DNA of 64,000 bases from Mycobacterium sp. BK086 (GTDB lineage Bacteria > Actinomycetota > Actinomycetes > Mycobacteriales > Mycobacteriaceae). Location of the stretch: positions 248,001 through 312,000 of the forward strand of contig SNWL01000004.1 in assembly GCA_004362315.1 (NCBI GenBank). Direction: 5' to 3'. Every line of letters begins with the position of its first letter. Positions within the stretch are counted from its first letter, which is position 1. Of the stretch, positions 26,105 to 34,895 are shown in pieces. The notes beneath the pieces are model-generated. The model was not told the DNA's origin. It did no database searches and worked only from the letters and a program-made list of their open reading frames with translations. The translations under genes were made by a program, and so were the position numbers.

Positions 26105-27124
26105 GTGACTGACTTCGACGTCCCCCGCTTCGCCGCGTGGCTGGCCGAGGTCACCGGCGAGCCTACCGAGATCACGGTGACGCCGATCCGCGGTGGCGGT
26201 AGCTGCGAGATGTTCCGCGTCGACCGCCTCGGCGAGAAGTGGGTGGTCCGCCGCGCCCCTCTCGCCGCAGTCTCCGACACCGCACACCAGGTGATCCGCG
26301 AAGCGCGCATCATGGAAGCCTTGGCATCGCAGGGTATTTCAGTACCGCAAATTCTCGCCCGCACCGACGACCCCGACATTCTCGGTGCACCGTTCTTTGT
26401 GATGTCCTTCGTCGAGGGCGACGTCATCCGCCGCGACGGCCTGCCCCCGGCATTAAGCAATGACCCGGACTCGCAAGGCAAGATCGGCGAACAACTCATC
26501 GACACCCTCGCGCAGTTGCACGCAGTCGATTGGGCATCAACCGCATTGGCGGACATGTCCCGACCCGAAGGCTTCCTCGACCGACAGGTCGACCGCTGGT
26601 TGAAACAGCTGGACAGCTACCGGGTCCGCGATCTGCCCGGCATCGACGACCTGGCGTCCTGGTTACGCACACACCTGCCGAAGCACGGCGACCTCACCGT
26701 CATGCACGGTGACTACAAGCTGGACAACGTCATCTGGGCACCCACCGCCCCGCCTCGCATCGCCTGCGTCGTGGACTTCGAGATGACCACCGTGGGCGAC
26801 CCGCTCATCGACCTCGCCTGGGCGATGATCTTCTGGCCCGAAGAGGGCAACCCGATCGCGCTCGCAGCCCCCGGCACCCCGAACGGCATCCACCCCGACC
26901 ACTGCCAGACACCCGCTCAACTCCAGGACCGCTACGCACAACAGACCGGCCGCGACCTCGAACAATTCGACTGGTATCAGGTCTTCAGCGCCTGGAAGCT
27001 CGCCATCGTGCTCGAGGGCTCCTACGCCAAACACGTTCTCGGCCAATCCCGCAACCCGGTCCACGCGGTCTTCGGCGCGATCGTGGACAATCTGCTCATC
27101 CGCGCTCGGAGGTTCGCCCGATGA
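26105..27124 (+). CDS. APH-type phosphotransferase, ACAD10/11 kinase-domain-like
   Basis: About 339 residues. Kinase-like motifs are Brenner's HGDYKLDN loop and the metal-binding VDFEMTTVGDP, with RRAPLAAVSDTAHQVIREARIM in the N-lobe. Sequences of this type form the kinase domain of mammalian ACAD10/11, which phosphorylates 4-hydroxyacyl-CoA. The start could be GTG 26066, 26102 or 26105; the last gives the usual N-terminus. It overlaps the next SDR by four bases. With the ACAD at 29468-30763 it makes the split equivalent of the mammalian fusion. Antibiotic modification is unlikely. Confidence 0.85.
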   Translation: MTDFDVPRFAAWLAEVTGEPTEITVTPIRGGGSCEMFRVDRLGEKWVVRRAPLAAVSDTAHQVIREARIMEALASQGISVPQILARTDDPDILGAPFFVMSFVEGDVIRRDGLPPALSNDPDSQGKIGEQLIDTLAQLHAVDWASTALADMSRPEGFLDRQVDRWLKQLDSYRVRDLPGIDDLASWLRTHLPKHGDLTVMHGDYKLDNVIWAPTAPPRIACVVDFEMTTVGDPLIDLAWAMIFWPEEGNPIALAAPGTPNGIHPDHCQTPAQLQDRYAQQTGRDLEQFDWYQVFSAWKLAIVLEGSYAKHVLGQSRNPVHAVFGAIVDNLLIRARRFAR

Positions 27125-27885
27125 CCGATCCCCTTTTCGACCTGACCGACCGGGTCGTACTGATCACCGGCGGCAGCCGCGGCCTCGGTGCCGCGATGAG
27201 CAGAGGCCTCGCCGAGCGCGGCGCACGGGTGATCATCGCCAGCCGCAAACTCGGCTCCTGCGAAGAACTCGCCACACAGATCGAAGGCACTGGCGGCCAA
27301 GCACACCCGCTGCAGTGCCATGTGGGCGACTGGGAATCCCTCGACGCGGTCGTGAACGCGGCCACCGAACGCTGGGGCCGCCTCGACGGACTCGTCAACA
27401 ACGCGGGCATGAGCCCACTCGCGCCGTCACTGCTGGAGACGTCAGAGGCGTTGTTCGACAAAGTGATCGGCGTCAACCTCAAAGGGCCAACCCGCCTGAC
27501 CGCGCTCGCCGCCGCAGCCATGGCCCAGACCGGCGGCGGCTCAATCGTCAATATCAGCTCACTGGCCTCGGTCAAGCAGACTCCGGTCGCGCCGATCTAC
27601 GGTGCGGCCAAGGCGGGCTTGAACGCCCTCACAAAGGCCACCGCGCTCGAGTACGCCAACGCGAATATCCGGGTGAACTGCATCATCTGCGGAACGTTCG
27701 ACACCGACGCCGCATCGGGATTCGTGCGCAATCCCGACACTCTTCCCGGCGTGGTCAGGCCGATCGCCCTGGGTCGCGTCGGCCGCCCGGAGGAGATCGT
27801 CGGCGCCGTGGTCTACCTGTTGTCGGATGCGTCCAGCTACACCACCGGATCGCTGATGACGATCGACGGCGGCGTCTCCGGATAG
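27121..27885 (+). CDS. SDR-family oxidoreductase
   Basis: A 254-residue classical SDR: TGGSRGLGAA cofactor loop, NNAG, NISSLAS with catalytic Ser, YGAAK, and a C-terminal TIDGGVSG. It is coupled to the APH-type kinase by an ATGA overlap and ends directly against the convergent TetR gene. In ACAD10/11-type gene neighbourhoods an SDR commonly accompanies the kinase; the likely substrate is a hydroxy- or ketoacyl-CoA. This is inference from context. Confidence 0.9.
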   Translation: MTDPLFDLTDRVVLITGGSRGLGAAMSRGLAERGARVIIASRKLGSCEELATQIEGTGGQAHPLQCHVGDWESLDAVVNAATERWGRLDGLVNNAGMSPLAPSLLETSEALFDKVIGVNLKGPTRLTALAAAAMAQTGGGSIVNISSLASVKQTPVAPIYGAAKAGLNALTKATALEYANANIRVNCIICGTFDTDAASGFVRNPDTLPGVVRPIALGRVGRPEEIVGAVVYLLSDASSYTTGSLMTIDGGVSG

Positions 27886-28464
27886 TCAGCTATCGCGCAC
27901 AATCCCGTCGATCAGGTAATCGATATGGGCGCAGAACAATTCGTCGACCTCTTCGGCCGTCACTCCCGTTGGATCGCTGCCCGCCAGCCGGCCGCGCCGC
28001 CGGGGAGCATCCAGCGGCGGATGGTCCATCGCGACGAAGCCCACCGTCGCCCACGTCAGCAATCGGCAGGCCCGCACCGCCCGGTCGCGATCCATCCCGT
28101 CGCGTCGCATGCACTTGAGCAAGGGGCGGGAAGCCTCCAGATAGGCCGGACGCTTCACCTGGAGGAAGAGCCGGCTATCGGCAGCTTCGGTAAGTCGTTG
28201 CCGCAGTTGACCTGTCCACCGCCGGGCATAGTCCGGCCACAATTCGTCGCGTTCCATCGGCGGCGCCAGATCTGCCAGGAAGTGATCGGCGACGGCATTC
28301 AACAGCGCGTCCTTGTTGCCGATCCGCGCATACACCGGCGGTGGCGTCACCCCCAAGCGGCCGGCCACGCTACGCATGCTGACCGCGTCGAGACCGCTCT
28401 CGCGCAGGATCTCGACGGCGGCGGCCACGATCTGCTCTGGGCGCAAATCGATTTCGGCCGTCAT
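27886..28464 (-). CDS. TetR-family regulator
   Basis: A 192-residue TetR protein. The HTH at about 20-55 has VSMRSVAGRLGVTPPPVYARIGNKDALL, and a helical ligand domain with TetR_C-like character follows. Its ATG overlaps the stop of the upstream dehydrogenase by four bases, so it is expressed with the ACAD operon and probably regulates it. The inverted repeat at 30786-30809, between the ACAD gene and the divergent dehydrogenase, is a candidate operator. Confidence 0.88.
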   Translation of the reverse strand: MTAEIDLRPEQIVAAAVEILRESGLDAVSMRSVAGRLGVTPPPVYARIGNKDALLNAVADHFLADLAPPMERDELWPDYARRWTGQLRQRLTEAADSRLFLQVKRPAYLEASRPLLKCMRRDGMDRDRAVRACRLLTWATVGFVAMDHPPLDAPRRRGRLAGSDPTGVTAEEVDELFCAHIDYLIDGIVRDS

Positions 28465-29471
28465 GTGATCCTCAGCGCGATCTTGCCGACGTGCTCACCG
28501 GCCTGCAACACCCGGACCGCCTCGGTCAACTCGGTCCAGTCGAAGACATGACTGATGTGCGGCTTGATCCCCGCCGACGTGATGAGCTCACACATCTCGA
28601 CGAAGCTGAGCACACTACCGACCGTGATCCCGATGATGCGAATGTTGTTGAGCATCACCTCGGCAACCGGAACCGGTGCGACATCGAACCCGGTCAGCAC
28701 GCCGATCACCGCGACCGTGCCGCCCATCCGGGTGGCCCGCACCGATTGCGCAAGCGTCTCGGGCCCGCCGAGGTCCACCACCAGGTCGGCGCCGCGTCCG
28801 CCGGTGATCCGCTTGACCTCGTTCTCCCAGTCCGGGGTGCTCCGATAGTTGATCAGATGCGTTGCGCCCAGCTGTGATCCGATCGCGAGCTTCTCGTCTG
28901 ACGACGATGTCAGGATCACCGACGCTCCCAGCGCGTGGGCGAGTTGCACGGCGAACAACGAGACGCCGCCGGTGCCCTGGGTGAGGACCACATCTCCCGG
29001 ACCGATCTCGGCCTCCGCCAGGGCATTCCATGCTGTCACCGCGGCACAGGGCAACGTGGCTGCTTCGAGATCGCACAGGTACGGCGGTGTCGAGACCAGC
29101 CCGGTCACCGGGGCGACGCGATACTGCTGGAGCCAGCCGTCCCCGCTGTCCCCGGGCAGTTCCGCCTTCAGCGCGGGAGTGGGCGGGCCGTCCTGCCAAT
29201 CCGGGTGGAATGCCCCCATCACCCGGTCTCCCACCGAGAAGTCGGTGACATCCGGCCCGATGGCCACGACCTCGCCGGCGCCATCACTCATGGGCACCCG
29301 GGGCCATTCACCCCAGATCAGGCCCGCCAGATTGACCATGTCGTGGTAGTTGACGCTCGAGGCAGCCACTTTCACCAGCACGTCACCGGCACCGGGCACC
29401 GGCACCGGCCGCGACTCGGGCTCGACCGCCACCCCCTGAGCCTTCATCACCATTGCCACGTTCGTGCTCAC
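28461..29471 (-). CDS. Medium-chain NADPH:quinone/enone reductase-like dehydrogenase
   Basis: A 336-residue MDR protein without catalytic zinc ligands. The N-terminal GroES-like domain has SSVNYHDMVNLAG and PMSDGAGEV, and the cofactor motif is GTGGVSLFAVQLA. Such enzymes reduce quinones or conjugated enones with NADPH. GTG 29471 overlaps the ACAD stop (GTGA) and the 3' end overlaps TetR, so ACAD, MDR and TetR form one coupled operon. Reduction of an alpha,beta-unsaturated lipid intermediate would fit. Confidence 0.88.
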   Translation of the reverse strand: MSTNVAMVMKAQGVAVEPESRPVPVPGAGDVLVKVAASSVNYHDMVNLAGLIWGEWPRVPMSDGAGEVVAIGPDVTDFSVGDRVMGAFHPDWQDGPPTPALKAELPGDSGDGWLQQYRVAPVTGLVSTPPYLCDLEAATLPCAAVTAWNALAEAEIGPGDVVLTQGTGGVSLFAVQLAHALGASVILTSSSDEKLAIGSQLGATHLINYRSTPDWENEVKRITGGRGADLVVDLGGPETLAQSVRATRMGGTVAVIGVLTGFDVAPVPVAEVMLNNIRIIGITVGSVLSFVEMCELITSAGIKPHISHVFDWTELTEAVRVLQAGEHVGKIALRIT

Positions 29472-30763
29472 GCAACACCCGCTTCTTGACGCAATTGTTC
29501 CCATTTCCGTTGCGCGGCAGGGCGACGCGACGGCAGATGCTCTGTCGGCCACCCCGTGACCGGCCGGTACTTCTTCAAGACGTGCCTGGCAAGCACCGAC
29601 TTGTGCAGCTCGTCGGGACCATCCCCGATCGAGCCGAAGCGGGTGATCCGATACCACTGCTCGACAGGCAGATCACCGGAATAGCCCAACGCCCCGCAGA
29701 CCTGGATGGTGCGATCGAGCACCGCGAGCACGACCTTGGACACGTGCGCCTTGACCATCCCCAGTTCGGCGCGCACCGCGCTGGCACCAAGTCGGTCCAT
29801 CTGCCACGCGGTGTGGAAGGTCAGCAGCCGCGCCGCCTGAATTTCCGTGTGCGACAGAGCGATATAGTCCTGCACCATTTGATGCTCCCCGAGCAGCCGC
29901 CCGTGCGACGGCCGCGATACGGCACGCTCCCCCATGATGTCCAGGGCACGCTGCGCTTGCCCGAGCCAGCGCATGGCGTGATGTATTCGCCCGCCACCGA
30001 GCCGTTGTTGGGCGAGCAGAAACCCCCCGCCACGCTCGCCGATCAGGTGATCGGCCGGCACCCGGCAATCCCGGAACAGCACCTCGGCATGGTTACCGCG
30101 GCGGCCGTACTCCGGATCGGAATGCGCCATCGTGGGGATCTCCCGCATGATCTCCAAACCGGGAGTGCCAGTCGGCACCACGAAGATCGAGGCGTGCCGG
30201 TGGGGCCGCTTCTCCGGATCGGTCTCGGCGACCACCAGGATGATGTCGGCACAGGACGCATTCGTGGTAAACCACTTGTGCCCATTGATGATCCAGCTGT
30301 CGCCGTCGAGCACCGCCGTCGTGGCGATGACGGTGGGATCGGCACCGGCGAGGAAGGGTTCGGTCAGCGCGAAGGCGCTCGAAATCTCGCCCCGCAGATT
30401 CGGGAAAAGCCAGCGTTGCTTCTGCGCCTCGTCGGCGCCATGGGCGAGCAACTCCATATTTCCGCTGTCGGGGGCCTGCACCCCGAACAACTCCATCGAC
30501 ATCATGCAGCGCCCGATGATCTCCGACATCAGCGCCAGCTTGAGTTGTCCCGCCCCCGGGCCGCCGAGGCTGGGATCGAGGAACATCCCCCACAGCCCCT
30601 GGTCCTTGACTCGCTGCTGCAGATGACGTTTCACCGCCTGCCACTCGTCGGCGGGCAGCTCACCGAGGATCGGCTCCAGCGGGATGACCTCACCGTCGAT
30701 GAACTCGCGCATCCACGCCAGCTGTTCGGCGAATTCGGGGTCAGTCTCGAAATCCCACGCCAT
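29468..30763 (-). CDS. Acyl-CoA dehydrogenase, ACAD10/11-like
   Basis: A 431-residue FAD acyl-CoA dehydrogenase: N-terminal helical domain, FALTEPFLAG and KWFTTNASCADI flavin-contact segments, and a C-terminal helical domain with GSIGDGPDELHK. The GPDE loop is a hallmark of the ACAD10/11 group; GLYSG-type catalytic Glu patterns of straight-chain enzymes are not obvious. ATG 30763 has a GAAGGGTGG site. It heads a coupled operon (ACAD, MDR, TetR), with the matching APH-type kinase on the opposite strand nearby. Together they suggest hydroxy-fatty-acid breakdown. Confidence 0.9.
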   Translation of the reverse strand: MAWDFETDPEFAEQLAWMREFIDGEVIPLEPILGELPADEWQAVKRHLQQRVKDQGLWGMFLDPSLGGPGAGQLKLALMSEIIGRCMMSMELFGVQAPDSGNMELLAHGADEAQKQRWLFPNLRGEISSAFALTEPFLAGADPTVIATTAVLDGDSWIINGHKWFTTNASCADIILVVAETDPEKRPHRHASIFVVPTGTPGLEIMREIPTMAHSDPEYGRRGNHAEVLFRDCRVPADHLIGERGGGFLLAQQRLGGGRIHHAMRWLGQAQRALDIMGERAVSRPSHGRLLGEHQMVQDYIALSHTEIQAARLLTFHTAWQMDRLGASAVRAELGMVKAHVSKVVLAVLDRTIQVCGALGYSGDLPVEQWYRITRFGSIGDGPDELHKSVLARHVLKKYRPVTGWPTEHLPSRRPAAQRKWEQLRQEAGVA

Positions 30764-30785
30764 GGCCACCCTTCCGCTCGTGCAA

Positions 30786-30809
30786 ATCACAGTGTAATCA
30801 TGGTGTGAT
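30786..30809. promoter_or_regulatory. Inverted repeat in divergent promoter region
   Basis: ATCACA and TGTGAT flank 12 bases between the ACAD start (30763) and the divergent dehydrogenase start (30836). A possible operator, perhaps for the TetR encoded at 27886; short arms make this tentative. Confidence 0.35.
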
Positions 30810-30835
30810 CGAGGTTCGCAAGAGAGGGCATACCG

Positions 30836-31837
30836 ATGAGGGCCTGGCAGGTTCATGGCGCGGGCGAGCCCGCGGACGTCTTGCGGCTGGTCGACCGGGA
30901 ATTGCCTGACCCCGGTCCCGATCAGGTCCGGATCAAGGTCGCCGCGGCCGGGATCGGACTGCCCGACGTGCTGATGTGTCGGGGCACCTACCCGCTCACC
31001 CCGGCCGGCGCATTCACCCCCGGACAGGAGCTGGCGGGCACTGTGACCGCCGTCGGCCCCGGGGTCGACGCCTCGGTCGTCGGCACCCGGGTGATGGGCG
31101 TCAGCGACTTCATGAACGGAAACGGCTCATTCGCCGAGGAGTCGTTGGCATTGGCCACCTCTACCGTGCGGGTCCCGGATGTCCTGGACGACAGCGCCGC
31201 CGCGGGCTTTTGGATCCCCAACGTCACGGCGTGGACCGGGCTCGTCGACCGCGGCCATCTGCAGGCACGCCAGACGCTGGTTGTTCTCGGTGCTGCCGGC
31301 GGCAGCGGGATCGCCGCCGTCCAGCTCGGCAAGGCACTCGGGGCGACCGTTCTGGCCGTCGTCGGCGACGAATCCCGCGCCGAGTTCTGCCGGTCGTTCG
31401 GCGCCGATCACGCGTTGGTTGCCAGAAACGAGGCGGTCGCCGACGGGCGTCCTTTAGCCCAGGCGCTGCGCGAACTCACCGGCTGGCGAGGTGTCGACAT
31501 GGTCTTCGACCCCGTCGGCGGCCTCCAGGGCAGCAACGCGATGGGCGCGCTGGCCCGCGATGGTCAGCACCTCGCGGTGGGCTTCGCCAGTGGACGCTGG
31601 CCCACCGTCGACGTCGCGATGATGGCCATCACCAATACGTCGCTGGTCGGCGTCCTCGCAGCGGGCGAATCCCGCGAACACGTCGAAAAAGTGCTGGGCA
31701 ACCTCACGCAGCTGCTCGAGAAGGGCGCCATCCGCGACACCGTGCGGGAACGTGCGCCCTTCGACGACGTGCCGGCCGCCCTGACCCGCATCGCCGAACG
31801 CAAGGCGCTGGGGAAATGCGTGGTCGTGCTGAGCTGA
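30836..31837 (+). CDS. NADPH:quinone oxidoreductase-family MDR enzyme
   Basis: A 333-residue zinc-free MDR. The GroES-like domain has GIGLPDVLMCRGTYP and FTPGQELAGTV, and the cofactor motif is GAAGGSGIAAVQLG. Family members reduce quinones or alkenals and enones. It is divergent from the ACAD operon and 99 bases upstream of the lipoxygenase-like gene on the same strand, so it could belong to either lipid unit. Confidence 0.88.
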   Translation: MRAWQVHGAGEPADVLRLVDRELPDPGPDQVRIKVAAAGIGLPDVLMCRGTYPLTPAGAFTPGQELAGTVTAVGPGVDASVVGTRVMGVSDFMNGNGSFAEESLALATSTVRVPDVLDDSAAAGFWIPNVTAWTGLVDRGHLQARQTLVVLGAAGGSGIAAVQLGKALGATVLAVVGDESRAEFCRSFGADHALVARNEAVADGRPLAQALRELTGWRGVDMVFDPVGGLQGSNAMGALARDGQHLAVGFASGRWPTVDVAMMAITNTSLVGVLAAGESREHVEKVLGNLTQLLEKGAIRDTVRERAPFDDVPAALTRIAERKALGKCVVVLS

Positions 31838-31936
31838 CCCAACGGCGCCGTCTACATCGTTTACACCACATGCAGGGGTGCAAACGCATCATTCACCCGA
31901 TGCCGGGCGCGGTCGATCGACGTACGTTTTGCTCCC

Positions 31937-33466
31937 ATGAGGCAAACTCTGCGCACCAGTCTGCGGATCGGCTCACACGTGCTGAATGGATTCGTGCACA
32001 CCGCCCGGGTCAATCTCTACCGGAACAAGGGCGTCCCGTATCCCGCGCTGCAGACCTCGGGCACCGTGCGCTTCAAGCTCGACAACCCATGGCCGCAGCC
32101 GTCACCGATCTCGTCGACAAACATGCCCTACGCCGTCCTGCACGTGGCGAACGACGAACTCAAGGAATTCCTGGCCACCATCGTCGCCCGATTCCAGCGC
32201 CAGGTGAAGTTCTCCTGGCTCTCCGCCGTGCAGTATCTGACGAAGCGGCCGCACCTCGACTGCCCCGACGATGCCACCTTCAGCCGCTACCTGACGCAGT
32301 CGGTGTACACCTACTTTCTGACCGACACCCTCGACGATGCCGATCGGGAACTCCTCGAAAAGAACGGCATATCAACCGATTCAGTGCACAAGTCCGACCT
32401 GTCGCCGGTGAGCACGGTCGACACCTTCCCCGGCCTGTACTGCACCGGTTCCGTCTGCTATTTCCGGGAGACCGGCGCCGAGACGTTCGAGATCGTCGGT
32501 ATTGCGATGGTGGACAAACAGTTCCGCCTGGGCGAGCTGCTGCGGCCGTCGGACGGGAACAGCTGGCTGCGCGCCAAAATGCATGTTCTGCAGGGCGCGA
32601 CCTATCTGTCGCTGTTCGTCACCCACCCCAAATGTCACTTCCCGATGGACGCGGTGATCGCGGTGACCAGGACGATGCTGCCCACCGAGCACCCCATCGC
32701 CAAGCTCCTCGAGCCGCACATGTACCTGCAGCTGCCGCTCGACTACTCCGTCCTGCACATCAAAAACGGTCCGGGATACAACGATCCGATGCTCTACTAC
32801 ACCGCGTTCAGCGGTAAGGGAGCCTCTCAGTACCGACTCTTCGAATACTCGTATGCCGGCCTCCCCGGCCACGCGGCGTTCCCGCCCTACACCTTCGGAT
32901 ACCTTCTCGACTCGAGAAAGACCGACTACCTGGCCTACCTGCGGGGCTACTACGACGTCATCCTCGGGTTCGTCCGCGAGGTCCTCGCCGACGTGAAAAT
33001 CGACGACGTCGTGCTGAACTGGGCACGCCAATGCGCCCACTACTCGCGCGGTTTCGGCACGCCGGACGGAACATTCGACAAAGAACAGCTCGCCGATCGG
33101 CTGGCGATCATCATCTGGAACTGCTCGGTCGTCCACAGCGCCGATCATCGGGAGTTCTACGCAATTCCCATGGAGCACAAGCCGACCCGGCTGCGTATCC
33201 CACCACCGTTCGGCAAGAGCGAATGCTCCTTCGACGAGAAGGACCTCACCCAGATCGACGACCGCCTGCGTCACTACATGTGGCACGAGATGTACGTCCG
33301 GCCATGGCCACTCAAGCAGCTGATCGACGTCGACTACGAGTTCACCGAACCGACCATGCAACAGGCGAATCGAGACTTCATCGCGGCACTGACCGCCTAC
33401 GACGACGGCTTGACCGACAACAGGTACGCCCCGTTGCGGGAACTCGCGACGAGCATTCAGTGGTGA
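31937..33466 (+). CDS. Lipoxygenase-like non-haem iron protein
   Basis: A 509-residue protein matching the lipoxygenase catalytic core without a PLAT domain. WLRAKMHV (210-217) equals the WLLAKAHV-type segment before the iron site; THPKCHFPMDAVIAVTR gives His230 and His234; EHPIAKLLEPH (251-261) equals the HPIYKLLxPH block; and SVVHSADHREFY gives His400 and His404, the H-x3-H pair as in animal enzymes. It departs from the family in two ways: the first pair is H-x3-H, not H-x4-H, and the C-terminal residue is Trp, not the iron-binding Ile. Lipoxygenases insert O2 into polyunsaturated fatty acids. It is coupled to an FAD oxidoreductase by a GTGA overlap. Confidence 0.8.
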   Translation: MRQTLRTSLRIGSHVLNGFVHTARVNLYRNKGVPYPALQTSGTVRFKLDNPWPQPSPISSTNMPYAVLHVANDELKEFLATIVARFQRQVKFSWLSAVQYLTKRPHLDCPDDATFSRYLTQSVYTYFLTDTLDDADRELLEKNGISTDSVHKSDLSPVSTVDTFPGLYCTGSVCYFRETGAETFEIVGIAMVDKQFRLGELLRPSDGNSWLRAKMHVLQGATYLSLFVTHPKCHFPMDAVIAVTRTMLPTEHPIAKLLEPHMYLQLPLDYSVLHIKNGPGYNDPMLYYTAFSGKGASQYRLFEYSYAGLPGHAAFPPYTFGYLLDSRKTDYLAYLRGYYDVILGFVREVLADVKIDDVVLNWARQCAHYSRGFGTPDGTFDKEQLADRLAIIIWNCSVVHSADHREFYAIPMEHKPTRLRIPPPFGKSECSFDEKDLTQIDDRLRHYMWHEMYVRPWPLKQLIDVDYEFTEPTMQQANRDFIAALTAYDDGLTDNRYAPLRELATSIQW

Positions 33467-34713
33467 AGATCGCCATCGTCGGGGGCGGAGTCGCAGGCCT
33501 GACTGCGGCACATCGTCTGCGCGCCAAGGGGTATCACGACATCACGGTGTACGAGCGCGAAGCCAGCGTCGGCGGGAAGGTGTTCTCGTACATCCACAAC
33601 GGCAAGGCCTACGAACTCGGCGCGCTGTGGTCGTCACCGCGCTACCGGATCATCGGCGAACTGGCGACACAGGTGGGTGCGTCCCGGCGGGCGGACCGGC
33701 TCCCCGCCGTCCTGGATCAGGGATCCACCAGCCGCTACGCCCACTACCTGCGCACCCACTATCGGCTGCGCGATATCGCAACGGCATTCGCGATGCTCGC
33801 ACGAACATTCTTGCGGTATAGGGTGATTCGCAAGTCGAACCTGACCGGCCTACCGCCGGCCATCGCGGAGGACTTCGACCGATTCGCCGATCGTGAAGGC
33901 TTCCGGGCACTCGCCGATGTGTCCGCATCGTTCTTCACGGGCTGTGGATATCTCCAGAACGACCGCGTGCCCGCAATCTATCTGATGAAAATGATGCACC
34001 TGTTCATCGACGTCCTCGTCGTCGATGTCCTCGGCCTCAAGCAGACCCGCATCGACATCTTCGACAACGGCTGGCAGGAGCTGTGGAAAGCGGTCGCCAA
34101 GGACTTCGACGTCCGCTGCTCCAGCACCATCACGCGGATCACCCGCCATACCGACAACGGACACCCCAAGACGGTGATCACCGCGGACGACGAAACCGAG
34201 ATCTACGACCGGTTGATCCTGGCCTCACCGCTGGACACCAGTCACCTGTTCATGGACCTACGGCCCGACGAACGCGAACTGTTCGCCAAGATCAAGACTC
34301 ATCGATACAAGGTGACCCTGATCGAAGCCACGTCGCTCCCGCATGCGTCCGTCGTGGACCACGTACCGCGCACGATGACCGGGCACGTGAACCTGATCGC
34401 GCGCCAGCATCGGGACGCCGACGTCTTCACGATCTATCAACAACTCGAGGACGTCGTCGACGCCGAGGCCGCGACAAGGCTGATGTTCTCCGACATCGCA
34501 GCGCTGGGGGCACGCGACGCGCGAGTGGTCACCGCCAAGACGTGGAACTACTTTCCACACGTCTCCACCGAGGACATCCGCGCTGGGTTCTACGACGCGA
34601 TGAACGCCCTGCAGGGCAAATACGGCACCTTCTACGTGGGCAGCGTCATGAACATGGAGACCGTCGAGCACACTGCCCAGTTCTCCGTCGAGCTCGTGGA
34701 TCGTTGCTTCTGA
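33463..34713 (+). CDS. FAD-dependent oxidoreductase/possible fatty-acid isomerase
   Basis: A 416-residue flavoprotein of the amine-oxidase-like fold: IAIVGGGVAGLTAAH (FAD-binding), an ADP-ribose Glu in VYEREASVGGKV, and KAYELGALWSS, a segment reminiscent of polyunsaturated-fatty-acid double-bond isomerases. The start is GTG 33463, overlapping the lipoxygenase-like stop by four bases. Coupling suggests that it acts on the substrate or product of its partner, for example isomerising, desaturating or oxidising a hydroperoxy fatty acid. The specific reaction is inference. Confidence 0.82.
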   Translation: MKIAIVGGGVAGLTAAHRLRAKGYHDITVYEREASVGGKVFSYIHNGKAYELGALWSSPRYRIIGELATQVGASRRADRLPAVLDQGSTSRYAHYLRTHYRLRDIATAFAMLARTFLRYRVIRKSNLTGLPPAIAEDFDRFADREGFRALADVSASFFTGCGYLQNDRVPAIYLMKMMHLFIDVLVVDVLGLKQTRIDIFDNGWQELWKAVAKDFDVRCSSTITRITRHTDNGHPKTVITADDETEIYDRLILASPLDTSHLFMDLRPDERELFAKIKTHRYKVTLIEATSLPHASVVDHVPRTMTGHVNLIARQHRDADVFTIYQQLEDVVDAEAATRLMFSDIAALGARDARVVTAKTWNYFPHVSTEDIRAGFYDAMNALQGKYGTFYVGSVMNMETVEHTAQFSVELVDRCF

Positions 34714-34731
34714 GGGCAACAACCCGCAAAC

Positions 34732-34762
34732 TTCGGGCGTAAACATTCCATCCCGGCCCGAA
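34732..34762 (+). terminator. Possible hairpin after the lipoxygenase/FAD pair
   Basis: TTCGGGC and GCCCGAA flank a 17-base loop 18 bases after the FAD gene stop. There is no T-run. It may end the transcript. Confidence 0.4.
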
Positions 34763-34842
34763 ATCAGCTTAGAATTCGCTGAGACAGCAAACGGGTGCCT
34801 GGCCGCCTTACTGGGTTTGGCATCCTGACCGGGGGGTTTGCC

Positions 34843-34860
34843 TGAAGTTCGCCAACTTCA
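34843..34860. promoter_or_regulatory. Perfect inverted repeat in the leader of the metalloprotease gene
   Basis: TGAAGTT and AACTTCA flank four bases, ending 35 bases before the ATG at 34896. It could be an operator or an RNA hairpin controlling translation. Confidence 0.45.
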
Positions 34861-34895
34861 CGGGCAAGTCAGAACTGCGTGAAGGTGGTGCGTCC

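Noticed and set aside
26105..27124. Aminoglycoside resistance kinase
   Set aside because: The gene context and sequence fit the ACAD10/11-type kinase group; nothing points to antibiotic modification.
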